64,000 nt of DNA from Elizabethkingia miricola (GCF_001675285.1 NZ_LSGQ01000004.1:93839-157838); one strand, 5' to 3'. Counted from the first letter of the stretch, positions 53,267-62,281 are shown. Notes: generated from the letters alone by a model not told the origin. Made by a program: numbers and translations.

Positions 53267-54850
53267 TTAACCAATCTTTAATCTTTCTTCTTCAAGATCC
53301 AGTTTTACCAGATAATGCCTTACATACTCTTCGTCAATTTTCGGATTATTACGGTTTTCTTCTCTTAGCCATATCCTTTGCTCTTCTAAAGCATTGAGAT
53401 ACATTTCTCTTGTTTCATCCGAAATTTTACGGGAAGATTCTTCCTTGTCTTCTTTTTCCCATTGATCCATCATCTTCCGAAAATATTCATTATCACTTTT
53501 CTTATGCTGGTAGTTTTCATTCAGGTAGGTAAAAGCGGCATGCCGCATTCCTTTTCTTAAGAATTCTTCTGTCTCATCTTTTGATAAATAATCACCTTCC
53601 CTTTCTGTAATGTTTAAAACATTAATAAGTCCCGGCAAGGTTAATCCCTGCAAAATAAGTGTCACCAGAATTACAATAAACGTAATAAAAAGTATCAGAT
53701 TCCTGTGCGGAAACAATTCACCATTATCCATTTGCACAGGAATAGATAATGCCGCCGCCAGCGAAACCACTCCGCGCATTCCTGTCCAGCCAAAAAGTAT
53801 TGGCGCTTTAAATCCCGGATTCCTGTCCGCTACATTAATAAAATTACGGGCTATAAGGGTTACAATAACTGCACCAAAGGCTGCAATGAATCTTACAATA
53901 ATCAAGGTAAGGGTTATTATTAATCCATATCCTACAGCTTCAGAAAGCTCCACTCCTTCATTTTGTAATCCTTCCTGAATTTCAGGCAAATCCAGACCTA
54001 TAATAAGGAAAACAATACCATTGATAAGAAAAGCAAAACTTTCCCATACATTCAGCCCCCTAAGGCGTGATTCGGAGGTACGTAAAAATTCATGTCTTCT
54101 TACGGAAAGAAATAAACCTCCACTAACTACAGCCAGTACACCGGAAGCATGAACTTCTTCTGCCGCGATGTACATAATATATGGTGTTACAAGGCTTAGG
54201 ATAGTATCCATATTGACATCGGAAGGGAATATCTTGTGAACTTTTAAAAAGATAAAAGCAAGTAAGACCCCTATTCCAATTCCACCAATAATCATCCAGC
54301 CAAAGCTTGTAGCGGCATCCTGCCAGATCAATTGTCCTGTAGCTACTGCTACCATTGCAAAACGGAAGATAATAAGTGAGGAAGCATCATTAAATAAACT
54401 TTCACCTTCCAGTACTGTAGAGAAGTTTTTGGGTACTTTCACAAATTTTAGAATAGCTCCGGCACTTACTGCATCGGGTGGTGAAACAATCCCGCCCAAT
54501 ACAAATCCTAAAGCCAATGAAAATCCGGGGATATAAGAATTGGCTACAAAAGCTACGGACAAAGCGGTAAGAAAAACCACGATGAAAGCAAAGCTGGTAA
54601 TAATACGCCTCATGCGCCATATCTCTTTCCACGAAACGGAAAAGGCAGCTTCATAAAGCAACGGTGGCAGGAAAATTATAAAGATTAATTCAGGATCTAT
54701 TTTTATTTTAGGAATACCAGGAACGAAACTAATCGCCAAACCGGCTACTACCAGTAATATGGGATAAGCAATTCGCAGCTTATTTGCCAACATTATAGCG
54801 AGTACAATTACGATAACCAGTCCAAGGTAAAAGACAAAATTTTCAATCAT
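53267..54850 (-). CDS. CPA1-family Na+/H+ antiporter
   Basis: This cation/proton antiporter has 527 residues and about 12 helices. Transport residues are in GGIVSPPDAVSAGAIL and EGESLFNDASSLIIFRFA, and the helix with GWTGMRGVVSLAAALS contains the conserved Arg. A charged cytosolic C-terminal tail of about 110 residues follows the last helix and is probably regulatory. It lies 32 nt downstream of the bestrophin gene, so the two likely form one ion-homeostasis operon. Confidence 0.91.
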   Translation of the reverse strand: MIENFVFYLGLVIVIVLAIMLANKLRIAYPILLVVAGLAISFVPGIPKIKIDPELIFIIFLPPLLYEAAFSVSWKEIWRMRRIITSFAFIVVFLTALSVAFVANSYIPGFSLALGFVLGGIVSPPDAVSAGAILKFVKVPKNFSTVLEGESLFNDASSLIIFRFAMVAVATGQLIWQDAATSFGWMIIGGIGIGVLLAFIFLKVHKIFPSDVNMDTILSLVTPYIMYIAAEEVHASGVLAVVSGGLFLSVRRHEFLRTSESRLRGLNVWESFAFLINGIVFLIIGLDLPEIQEGLQNEGVELSEAVGYGLIITLTLIIVRFIAAFGAVIVTLIARNFINVADRNPGFKAPILFGWTGMRGVVSLAAALSIPVQMDNGELFPHRNLILFITFIVILVTLILQGLTLPGLINVLNITEREGDYLSKDETEEFLRKGMRHAAFTYLNENYQHKKSDNEYFRKMMDQWEKEDKEESSRKISDETREMYLNALEEQRIWLREENRNNPKIDEEYVRHYLVKLDLEEERLKIG

Positions 54851-54882
54851 ACGAATATTTATAAAGTATTAAATGATTTGGT

Positions 54883-55890
54883 TTATAGTACAATATTATT
54901 TTTTGGAGTAATAGGTTGTGGAAGGTCTTTTTCATCCAGCATATCCCGCATATCGATTTCTATGGTCCGGCTAATCTGAGTAATCGGAACATCATTCGCA
55001 CTTCCTTCAAAAGGATTAACCGAACTCTCCCCCACCGTATCCAGTGTATGAAAAGCCCAGGCAATAATTGCGGAAAACGGAATATTAAACCATACTGTAT
55101 AGCCTTGCAAAAAGGTTCCTTCACCCAATTTATCCATTTCTTTTACCAGTCCAAAAGGTGCCAGTATTACAAAAATAAAAAGCAGATAGGTAGCAATAGA
55201 AGCAAAATTTCGGGGATATGGAAAATTCTTGATACGCTCTGCTTTTCCCTGATCATCTGTAAATTTTATAATAGATTGCTGTAGCAATGTCCACTGAAAG
55301 TCATTGATCTCACCTGCTTTTTTTAGTTCTCCAAACTCTTCAGATTGTAATGCGGTAAGCTGTGTTGCCTTATTTTTTTTAGAAAGAATATACTCCAGTT
55401 CTTCTCCGGATAGGTATTGCTTTAGCTCTTCTTCCAGATTAGAGTTGAGTTCAGGAATTTCATACCTGCTGTTGCGATAAACAGAATTACTTTTTTGGCT
55501 CATATTCTCCCATGTACGAGGCTCCCGCAGTTGAAATCTAAGTGCCGTAAGCCAAGCAAAATGCCGGTAGAAAATTCTTTTCACAACAGAAGATTCTTTT
55601 CCCCCCAGTGTATCCCGGACTGAATAAGCAAAACTTCGGCTATCATTAATTATTGCGCCATAAATTTGCCTCGCTTCCCAAATCCTGTTGTAACTGGCAT
55701 TGTTTTTAAATCCGACAATGAAGGCTACTGCAGTACCCAAAATAGCAACAGGCTGCCAGGGCAATCCTATAAATTTCCATCCTATAACATATAGAACCGT
55801 CGGAACTGTAGCAATAATCAACATTAAAAAGGTATCTCTTTTAGTCCATTTTGCGAACTCAAAAGGGGTGTAACGTTTTCCGGTGTGCAT
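54883..55890 (-). CDS. Bestrophin-family ion channel (UPF0187)
   Basis: The 335-residue protein belongs to the bacterial bestrophins, pentameric channels that in several bacteria conduct cations and in eukaryotes chloride. Family features are WQPVAILGTAVAFIVGFKNN, ASYNRIWEARQIYGAIIN and, near the end, TLDTVGESSVNPFEGSANDV. About four helices are present. Being transcribed first in the operon with the antiporter suggests coupled control of ions or pH. Ion selectivity cannot be called. Confidence 0.91.
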   Translation of the reverse strand: MHTGKRYTPFEFAKWTKRDTFLMLIIATVPTVLYVIGWKFIGLPWQPVAILGTAVAFIVGFKNNASYNRIWEARQIYGAIINDSRSFAYSVRDTLGGKESSVVKRIFYRHFAWLTALRFQLREPRTWENMSQKSNSVYRNSRYEIPELNSNLEEELKQYLSGEELEYILSKKNKATQLTALQSEEFGELKKAGEINDFQWTLLQQSIIKFTDDQGKAERIKNFPYPRNFASIATYLLFIFVILAPFGLVKEMDKLGEGTFLQGYTVWFNIPFSAIIAWAFHTLDTVGESSVNPFEGSANDVPITQISRTIEIDMRDMLDEKDLPQPITPKNNIVL

Positions 55891-55946
55891 CGTGTGTTTT
55901 TTGTTAGTGTTTTTATTCTGTTTCTATTAATTATTTCTCATCATAT

Positions 55947-56897
55947 TTAATCTGAAAATACAGGTGACAGTTCTTCCTGATACTTTTGAGGAAGAATTAT
56001 TTTTTTGTTCTCCATATCTACCCGAAATTTATATAGTTTCGTTCTGTCTTGATTTCTAAGATCGATCCACTGATTATTATACTTTATATCCCAAATGCCA
56101 TAATCACCATTTACTACAAAGCTTTTACTAAGGTTTTTCCGGTTCCAAATCTTTGTTTTTCCACCTGTGGATTTTCCTTTCCACCAAAAATCGCCCGCAA
56201 AAACATTGCTGACACTTGGAGGCCGCAATACCTGTTTGTAATCCTTTTCCATTATGTCGTTAAGATCTCCCAATCCGGAAGCATTTCCTTTGTAGCTTTT
56301 AATCAGTTTTAGATGATCGTTATATACATTTACTATTCCTTCACCGTAAAATATATGCAGTTGCTTTACCTCCGAAGTTCCGGTTTTTGTATAAAAGTCT
56401 GTAAAATATTCAGATGCTTTCACATCTTTTATCAAAGGTTTTGTTATATCAGAACTCTTATAAATATCCAGTTTATGGTCGTGTACGCCGACAAAATATT
56501 TTCGCCCTTCTTTAAAAAACTGATTGCCCACAGCCGAATATTTACGGGGCAAAACTATTTTTTCTTTAAATCGGTCAGCAATAAGGTAACTATTATTGGC
56601 ATCCTGAAAATGTTCATATTTCTTATCATTCAAATAAACATTCTGCCATTTTACTCTGTCCAATACTGTTTTTTCTCCGGTTTCTCTGGAATAAAAACTT
56701 ACCTGATTCCCATTTTGGAGTGACAGATAATCTGTAACCAATAAGTTAATATCGCTGTAATCAGGCGTCACATATTCTTTTTGATTCTGTATATCTACAA
56801 TACCATATTTATTATTAACACCAAAAGCTTCATAGCGCTCCTGTGCTCCGACAAAAGCGGTAAACAAGCTTATACTCCATAAATATATTTTCCTCAT
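55947..56897 (-). CDS. Secreted protein, WG-repeat-like
   Basis: The 316-residue product has a signal peptide (YLWSISLFTAFVGAQ). Sequence periodicity such as NNKYGIVDIQNQKEYVTPDY and GDYGIWDIKYNNQWIDLRNQ recalls WG/beta-propeller repeats, but the repeats are too diverged to be sure. The function is unknown. It stands 50 nt before the SDR stop on the same strand, with no clear operon partner. Confidence 0.75.
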   Translation of the reverse strand: MRKIYLWSISLFTAFVGAQERYEAFGVNNKYGIVDIQNQKEYVTPDYSDINLLVTDYLSLQNGNQVSFYSRETGEKTVLDRVKWQNVYLNDKKYEHFQDANNSYLIADRFKEKIVLPRKYSAVGNQFFKEGRKYFVGVHDHKLDIYKSSDITKPLIKDVKASEYFTDFYTKTGTSEVKQLHIFYGEGIVNVYNDHLKLIKSYKGNASGLGDLNDIMEKDYKQVLRPPSVSNVFAGDFWWKGKSTGGKTKIWNRKNLSKSFVVNGDYGIWDIKYNNQWIDLRNQDRTKLYKFRVDMENKKIILPQKYQEELSPVFSD

Positions 56898-56924
56898 ACT
56901 TATTTGGTAAACTATACTTTAAAA

Positions 56925-57587
56925 TTATCCAATTGAGAGTTTCTTGATATCACCCACTTCCAGTACATGTTTTGGGTAGCCGCGCAATGTAGCATTAATC
57001 ATTGCCTTTCCTACTTCTTCCAGTGTAAGGAAATAGGTGGAACTAATAGCTCTTAAAAGCGGATAAACAGCATTAATAAATTTAAAGAAGCCTTTTATAT
57101 TTTTAGCACCTTTCGTAGGTTTCATAAAGCCTGGACGGAAATTGTAAACAGCTTTATACGGAAGTTTCATCAGGTCATTTTCTGTTTTTCCTTTTACCCG
57201 TGCCCACATTTGTTTTCCTTTCTCGGTGCTGTCGGTACTGGCTCCTGAAACATAACAGAAAGTCATTTGTGGATTTACTTCTGCCAGTGTCTTAGCAAAT
57301 CCCAGTGTAAGATCATAAGTAACTTTGGTATACTGCTCTTCATTCATTCCTATAGAAGAAACCCCAAGACAGAAAAAGCAAGCATCATATCCTGTAACCT
57401 GACTGGCAAGCACCGATATATTACTGAAATCGCTATGCAGTATTTCTTCGATTTTAGAATGGGTATAGCCGCTCGGCTTTCGGTTAATTAAAAGAATTTT
57501 CTCTATATTCGGATTACTGATGCTTTCCTGCAGCACGCCCTCTCCTACCATTCCTGTTGCTCCGGTTATAATCACCTTTAGTTTCAT
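56925..57587 (-). CDS. NAD(P)-binding epimerase/SDR (HTATIP2-like)
   Basis: The 220-residue Rossmann protein starts with VIITGATGMVGEGVLQESI (GxxGxxG). It continues with an atypical-SDR layout (DACFFCLGVSSIGM, CYVSGASTDSTEKGKQMWAR) in which a YxxxK catalytic pair is not obvious. That fits the HTATIP2/YwnB-like group, where the function is unclear. Faint similarity to another atypical SDR at 62334 reflects only the shared fold. Confidence 0.85.
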   Translation of the reverse strand: MKLKVIITGATGMVGEGVLQESISNPNIEKILLINRKPSGYTHSKIEEILHSDFSNISVLASQVTGYDACFFCLGVSSIGMNEEQYTKVTYDLTLGFAKTLAEVNPQMTFCYVSGASTDSTEKGKQMWARVKGKTENDLMKLPYKAVYNFRPGFMKPTKGAKNIKGFFKFINAVYPLLRAISSTYFLTLEEVGKAMINATLRGYPKHVLEVGDIKKLSIG

Positions 57588-57814
57588 ATCGTATTTTTGT
57601 TATTTAATCAAATTTAATTATTCTCATTTAATTTTTCACATCCACATTTTCATTACTTTATGCTTTATCGATGTAAAGCAAAAGTAAAATAACCACAGCA
57701 TAAATCATTTAAACAAATCACGGTAATTATGAAACTTATTACTGGTAAATAAACTCCTTACCAGTGATGCTTTACAAAGTATATACAGAATATCAATTGG
57801 GTAAATAATATTAA

Positions 57815-57858
57815 TTTATCAAAATTAAATTGTGTACAATTTAATTTTGATAAATTTG
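57815..57858 (+). promoter_or_regulatory. OhrR operator overlapping the ohr promoter
   Basis: Two 19-nt arms, TTTATCAAAATTAAATTGT (57815-57833) and its perfect inverse (57836-57854), are separated by GT. The core AATTGT-GT-ACAATT matches the known OhrR box style (AATTGTATACAATT). TTG (57830-57832) and TAAATTTG (57851-57858), spaced 18 nt, place the operator across the promoter, ideal for repression. ATG of ohrR is at 57875. The rest of 57588-57814 is AT-rich without features. Confidence 0.8.
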
Positions 57859-57874
57859 TATAAGAAATTAAGAA

Positions 57875-58309
57875 ATGAAAAACCTACAGCAGCTAAAACT
57901 AGACAATCAGATATGCTTTCCAGTGTATGCTTTATCCAGAGAGATTGTAGGGCGCTATCGTCCACTTCTGGACCAACTGGATATTACCTATCCCCAATAT
58001 CTCGTTTTGCTTGTTCTTTGGGAATATCAGGAACAGTCTGTTTCTCAGCTTGGAGAAAAATTATATTTAGACAGCGGTACCCTTACCCCACTACTAAAGC
58101 GTCTGGAACAAAAAAATTTGATTACCCGATCCAGGAGTAAAGAAGATGAGCGAATCGTGAAAATAAAGCTAACGTCTGAAGGCCAAAACCTGCAGAAAAA
58201 AGCAGCTAGTATTCCAAAACAGCTTTTTGAAGATATGAAAGTACCTGAAGAAGAGCTTAAACAACTGAAAACAACAATAGAAAAAATATTAACAACTTTA
58301 AATCAGTAA
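57875..58309 (+). CDS. ohrR: OhrR, MarR-family organic-peroxide repressor
   Basis: OhrR represses ohr until a cysteine is oxidised by organic hydroperoxide. The 144-residue protein has the family start LDNQICFPVYALSREIVGRY with the sensor Cys14, then LGEKLYLDSGTLTPLLKRLE (recognition helix) and the wing TRSRSKEDERIVKIKLTSEG. It is the first gene of ohrR-ohr-DUF1304 and autoregulated through the operator upstream. It likely relies on a one- or two-Cys mechanism; no second obvious Cys is present. Confidence 0.93.
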   Translation: MKNLQQLKLDNQICFPVYALSREIVGRYRPLLDQLDITYPQYLVLLVLWEYQEQSVSQLGEKLYLDSGTLTPLLKRLEQKNLITRSRSKEDERIVKIKLTSEGQNLQKKAASIPKQLFEDMKVPEEELKQLKTTIEKILTTLNQ

Positions 58310-58312
58310 AAA

Positions 58313-58735
58313 ATGAAAACATTGTATACCATAGGTGCTACAGCTACCGGCGGAAGAAACGGACATGTAAAAAGTGATAATGGCGTTTTGGAACTTGAAG
58401 TACGCTATCCAAAAGGATTAGGCGGCGCTAATGATGACTATGCAAATCCTGAGATGTTATTTGCGGCTGGTTATTCTGCATGTTTTGACAGTGCTTTGAA
58501 TTTAGTTATTAAATCTGCTAAAATTCAAACCGGTGAAACAACAGTAACGGCTAAAGTCGGAATTGGACAGATTGAAAACGGTGGATTCGGTTTAGAAGTT
58601 GAACTTCATGCCAATATTCCCGGAGTTACAATAGAAGAGGCTCAGGATCTGATTGAGAAAGCACATCAGGTATGTCCTTACTCAAATGCCACAAGAGGAA
58701 ATATTGAAGTAAAGCTTACCGTATCTAATAACTAA
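58313..58735 (+). CDS. ohr: Organic hydroperoxide resistance protein
   Basis: Ohr is a thiol peroxidase that reduces organic hydroperoxides, probably with lipoylated proteins as reductant. The 140-residue protein has the reactive Cys57 in AAGYSACFDSAL and Cys121 in VCPYSNATRGN, plus the catalytic-loop Arg/Glu region GGRNGHVKSDNG. It follows ohrR by 3 nt, so the repressor and enzyme are co-transcribed. The lipoylated E2 encoded by sucB in this window could be its electron donor, as known for other Ohr enzymes. Confidence 0.95.
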   Translation: MKTLYTIGATATGGRNGHVKSDNGVLELEVRYPKGLGGANDDYANPEMLFAAGYSACFDSALNLVIKSAKIQTGETTVTAKVGIGQIENGGFGLEVELHANIPGVTIEEAQDLIEKAHQVCPYSNATRGNIEVKLTVSNN

Positions 58736-58745
58736 GGCCTGAAAA

Positions 58746-59114
58746 ATGCAGATCATCGCTATTATCCTGACAGCTATTGTAGCAATAGAGCATTTATACA
58801 TTCTCTGGATGGAAATGTTTGCATGGGAGACTGCTGGTAAAAAGGCATTTGGACGGGCTTTGCCTCATGACTTATTTAAGCCTACCAAAGGATTGGCAGC
58901 CAATCAGGGGCTTTACAACGGTTTTTTGGCCGCGGGTCTGGTCTGGTCATTTTTAATTGAGAACCCGGAGTGGAGCATCAACGTACGTATATTCTTTCTT
59001 GGATGTGTTGCTATTGCCGGAATCTTTGGAGCAATAACAGCCAGTAAAAAGATCTTTTTTGTACAGGCATTGCCAGCATTATTAGCGCTTGCATTTGTTC
59101 TGCTTTCGAGATAA
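58746..59114 (+). CDS. DUF1304-family membrane protein
   Basis: The 122-residue protein has four predicted helices, with the DUF1304 pattern EHLYILWMEMFAWETAGKKA and LAANQGLYNGFLAAGLVW. Its function is unknown. It follows ohr by 10 nt within the OhrR-controlled operon, so a role in organic peroxide or membrane-lipid stress is a reasonable inference. Confidence 0.88.
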   Translation: MQIIAIILTAIVAIEHLYILWMEMFAWETAGKKAFGRALPHDLFKPTKGLAANQGLYNGFLAAGLVWSFLIENPEWSINVRIFFLGCVAIAGIFGAITASKKIFFVQALPALLALAFVLLSR

Positions 59115-59134
59115 AATTATTCATTATACTATTT

Positions 59135-59167
59135 AGCCTTGTCAAAGTTTGAAACTTTGACAAGGCT
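59135..59167 (+). terminator. Terminator of the ohr operon
   Basis: A perfect 16-bp inverted repeat (AGCCTTGTCAAAGTTT and inverse) with one central G is followed by TTTTCTTAT. The remaining sequence to 59335 shows nothing further. Confidence 0.75.
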
Positions 59168-59335
59168 TTTCTTATGATATTTTCAATTATTAAATAACCC
59201 TTTATGTTGTTTACTTAATGCTCTAAATAACTAAATGGTAAAATAATTTTGTTCTTTTTTGGTTTGATCCAAAAGTCACAAAAGGAATTATTCAGGGTAA
59301 GGTGGAAAATAGTTATGCATCAAAAACTTCCGGTA

Positions 59336-59845
59336 CTAGAAGTCCCTACTCTCTATTTTATAAATCACTCCTTTATGCCCATCAAAGTCAAAATCTCTTA
59401 AATACTTCATTCCCAATTTTTCCAAAACCTTTACAGAAGCAGTATTATCCTGCATTGCTCTTCCTATAATAGTATTCAGGTTAAGTTTTTTAAATCCGTA
59501 ATCTATACATGCTCTGGCACTTTCAGTTGCAAAGCCTTTATTCCAGTAATGTTCAAAAAAGCGAAATCCAACATCTGTTTCATCTGTACTGCTGTTATAT
59601 TTTAATCCGCACCACCCCAGAAATTCATTATTTACTTTACTTATTACAGCCCAACGTCCATATCCATTGAGTCTATAATCTTGGTAATTTTCCAGAAATT
59701 CTCTGGCTTCATCAATATTCTGAAACGCTTTATCTCCGGTATATTTTATAACATTTGGATTTTCATTCAGATTAAAGAAACCTCCAGCATCATCAGGATT
59801 GAGTTCTCTGAGCAATAATCTTTCTGTTTCTAATATTGGTTTCAT
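59336..59845 (-). CDS. GNAT-family N-acetyltransferase
   Basis: The 169-residue protein is RimJ/RimL-like: LETERLLLRELNPDDAGGFF, WCGLKYNSSTDETDVGFRFF and the acetyl-CoA loop HYWNKGFATESARACIDYGF. It probably acetylates a protein N-terminus or small amine. ATG 59845 (MKPILETERLLLREL) is preferred over ATG 59866, which would overlap the upstream gene by 19 nt. It is coupled to the ClbS/DfsB-like gene. Confidence 0.88.
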   Translation of the reverse strand: MKPILETERLLLRELNPDDAGGFFNLNENPNVIKYTGDKAFQNIDEAREFLENYQDYRLNGYGRWAVISKVNNEFLGWCGLKYNSSTDETDVGFRFFEHYWNKGFATESARACIDYGFKKLNLNTIIGRAMQDNTASVKVLEKLGMKYLRDFDFDGHKGVIYKIESRDF

Positions 59846-59847
59846 AA

Positions 59848-60351
59848 CTACTTTTCTTTCTTCCATTTTCTGATTCTTCCTCGAGCGTTGTTATAAGGTG
59901 AAGCTGTGTTAAACTGTATCATTCTGCCCAAAGTCCATTTCTCGTACCATCCGACTCCATATAATTCATCATTGGTTTTACTTTGAATAAGAGCTGTAAT
60001 TTTCTTTACCGTATCATCAAGCTTTTGAATCAGCGTATTAAAATCATCGTTCTGATAATCTGCATAAAACTTTTGTGCCAGTTTACCCAGCTCATTCCAT
60101 TTATAACCTGTTTCCGGAAAATCTACAGGTCTATTTTCAGCCCTGCTTTTATTCCATTTTAGCACTAGTTCACCCCATCCGATAAGGTAAGCTAAAAGAT
60201 TATCAATGCTCATCAATGTACCTTTTGCATGGCCATCTAATTCTTTTACTGCCGTCTCCTCAACAGAAATAGTTTCCAGCTCTTTTTTTAGTTTGCTGTA
60301 ATTTGTTTCTATAGCTTTTAATAGTTCTTCTTTATTTGTAGGAACAGGCAT
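59848..60351 (-). CDS. ClbS/DfsB-family four-helix-bundle protein
   Basis: The 167-residue protein has the family start VPTNKEELLKAIETNYSKLK, the central IDNLLAYLIGWGELVLKW and the C-terminal NTASPYNNARGRIRKWKK. Family members include ClbS, which protects DNA from colibactin by opening its cyclopropane, but most relatives are uncharacterised DinB-like proteins. With a GNAT gene immediately downstream, both could be self-protection or detoxification enzymes; that is inference. Confidence 0.85.
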   Translation of the reverse strand: MPVPTNKEELLKAIETNYSKLKKELETISVEETAVKELDGHAKGTLMSIDNLLAYLIGWGELVLKWNKSRAENRPVDFPETGYKWNELGKLAQKFYADYQNDDFNTLIQKLDDTVKKITALIQSKTNDELYGVGWYEKWTLGRMIQFNTASPYNNARGRIRKWKKEK

Positions 60352-60416
60352 TATATTTGACTTTATTTTAATAAAAATTATGGAAATAAAATTAATCTTT
60401 TCATAATAAAAATGAA

Positions 60417-61214
60417 TCAGCTTAATCTTTGTCGCAAAAATTTAAAAAAATTGAATTTTATTTTTTTATTATTTCCATTTCGAAGATTGCAAATTGTTTC
60501 TGTTTCAATTTTATTTCCCCTATTTTTAATGACTGTACCCGAGTGGTGGTCAAAATCTGAATTGATTTTTTCAAACTTTCCGAGGTCAGTCATAGTTTGA
60601 TTTATTCTCACTCCGTCATGATAATCTTCATAAATTCCAATGGGTAGAGGATAATATTTAGAAGATGATTTTATATATTGAGTAAAAAAATAAGGATCAA
60701 GATCACCAAACTCTAATCCAAAAACAATAGAAACTTCAACATACTGCTTTGTTTCTGTATTAGTAAAGCAACAATGAAATCCATGAAAATAAAAATCCCA
60801 TTCACCTAATCTGCCTTTTTGCTTATATTTTTGCCAATATCGAAGAAAAGCAAAATATGGAATTTCATTATGAATATCTACCTTTAAATAACCAGCTAAA
60901 TCAAAAATTAATTGTGTTGCCAATTCTCTATAATCATAAGCGCACTTTTCAAAAAAATCCTGATTTGATATAATTTCTTCTTTTGTAATGAGTTTCCTTA
61001 TTATTATTTCCGGTTTTATTGTATGTATACCGATTATATGATTAGGGAAAAATTCTTTAAACCTTTCTCCAATTTCATTTCGTTTATGTTCATTTTTTTC
61101 AGAAAACTTCAAGACTACCTTTTTATTTCTAGGTAGATTTAAAAAATATTCATCTGATGGAATATCATCAAATATTTTTATTTCTATGGTTTCTGTTATT
61201 GGCTCTAATGACAT
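60417..61214 (-). CDS. Unrecognised protein, DUF6896-like C-terminal half
   Basis: I cannot give a function. The 265-residue protein has an N-terminal beta region (ETIEIKIFDDIPSDEYFLNL). Its C-terminal half is GEWDFYFHGFHCCFTNTETK, then VEVSIVFGLEFGDLDPYFFT and YEDYHDGVRI. This resembles DUF6896-type proteins, seen mainly near polymorphic toxin and immunity genes. It is AT-rich compared with its neighbours and lies 41 nt downstream of another unrecognised gene. An immunity or accessory role is possible but unproven. Confidence 0.7.
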   Translation of the reverse strand: MSLEPITETIEIKIFDDIPSDEYFLNLPRNKKVVLKFSEKNEHKRNEIGERFKEFFPNHIIGIHTIKPEIIIRKLITKEEIISNQDFFEKCAYDYRELATQLIFDLAGYLKVDIHNEIPYFAFLRYWQKYKQKGRLGEWDFYFHGFHCCFTNTETKQYVEVSIVFGLEFGDLDPYFFTQYIKSSSKYYPLPIGIYEDYHDGVRINQTMTDLGKFEKINSDFDHHSGTVIKNRGNKIETETICNLRNGNNKKIKFNFFKFLRQRLS

Positions 61215-61255
61215 CTTCTTTGATAATTAAATTTTTTCAATAGTATGATTAAAAA

Positions 61256-62245
61256 CTATTCCTCAATATTTAAATCAAGTAGGGGAAACACTGTCTGTTT
61301 TACATATCTCGCCAAATTCTTCTCTACAGAATAAACTACTGATTTACGTCTTCTTAATTCCCTAAGCAAACTCTTGACAATAGTTTTTCTTCGCTTATTT
61401 TCCTCAATTGTATAATCTTTCTCATTTCCAATATTATCATATAGAAGAATACATAATGAACAAATTAGTATCGTCATTTTTTTATCACTAAACTTCTTTT
61501 CGTCGATAAATCTCAGAATGATTTTATAATTATCATTTCCTGCTATTAAAATCTCTTCGTCCTGTCTATCAAATACATAATCTGGATTCCGCCCCCATAA
61601 TTCAATCAATGATTTATCTATTTCAGGACCAATTAATGAAGTAAATTTTGCTTCTGATGAGCCACACTCAGAACAAGATGTTTCCCAGATTTGTTTAGCG
61701 TTATATAATCCAAATGCTGCTTCCTCTTTACTTAATGGGAATATATCTATGTAATTACAATTTCTACAGACACGTTCTATTCTATAATCTTTTATATTGA
61801 TAATATTAAACATTTCCTCTTCAATCTCTTCTCTGTCAATTATTTTTTCAATAAAAGTAACTTCTATGGTTGGCTTTTTCCAGAAAGGATATAATAGTGG
61901 TCGTGAGCTACTCAGTGGATTAAAAGTACCATCAGGGAGTTCCATATCTACAGTTATTTTCGTCATATAACTTCCTCTGATTTCTCTGGTAATCCGTATT
62001 TTGCAAGTGAGCAAATTAAAAACTTCCTCAATACCCGAATCCAGATTATCATAATCCTCACTATAATGGCTATGATTTATTCCATAGCCAACAATCAGTT
62101 CCGTTTTGTTTGCTGTAAGCCAAAACTCTGAATCTTCTATTTCCAGAGTTTTATTATCATATTCTTCAGAAAAATTTACCCGCTCTCCAAGCTTTGAGAT
62201 CAGAAGGTCCTTGATTAAATTAAATTTCTTTTGGTGCGATTCCAT
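61256..62245 (-). CDS. Unrecognised zinc-ribbon protein
   Basis: The 329-residue protein has an N-terminal domain with a WLTANKTELIVGYGINHSHY pattern. A two-CxxC zinc ribbon follows near the middle (CRNCNYIDIFPL, then CSECGSSEAKF 25-30 residues later). The C-terminus is basic and helical (KSLLRELRRRKSVVYSVEKN). No catalytic motif is visible. ATG 62245 is chosen over a TTG at 62254 inside the -7 box. It precedes the DUF6896-like gene, and the pair shares AT-rich composition. Confidence 0.7.
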   Translation of the reverse strand: MESHQKKFNLIKDLLISKLGERVNFSEEYDNKTLEIEDSEFWLTANKTELIVGYGINHSHYSEDYDNLDSGIEEVFNLLTCKIRITREIRGSYMTKITVDMELPDGTFNPLSSSRPLLYPFWKKPTIEVTFIEKIIDREEIEEEMFNIINIKDYRIERVCRNCNYIDIFPLSKEEAAFGLYNAKQIWETSCSECGSSEAKFTSLIGPEIDKSLIELWGRNPDYVFDRQDEEILIAGNDNYKIILRFIDEKKFSDKKMTILICSLCILLYDNIGNEKDYTIEENKRRKTIVKSLLRELRRRKSVVYSVEKNLARYVKQTVFPLLDLNIEE

Positions 62246-62251
62246 TATCCT

Positions 62252-62279
62252 CAAAGATATTCATAATATTAACAAACAA
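62252..62279 (-). promoter_or_regulatory. Promoter of the unrecognised pair, near-leaderless
   Basis: On the minus strand TTG (62279-62277), 17 nt, TATCTTTG (62259-62252), then 6 nt to ATG 62245. Confidence 0.52.
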
Positions 62280-62281
62280 AA

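Noticed and set aside
53610-53978. 122-residue plus-strand reading frame
   Set aside because: It is the complement of antiporter membrane helices; hydrophobic genes often leave long antisense frames.
56313-56723. 136-residue plus-strand frame inside the WG-repeat-like gene
   Set aside because: It has no recognisable domain and is antisense to a gene with a clear signal peptide.
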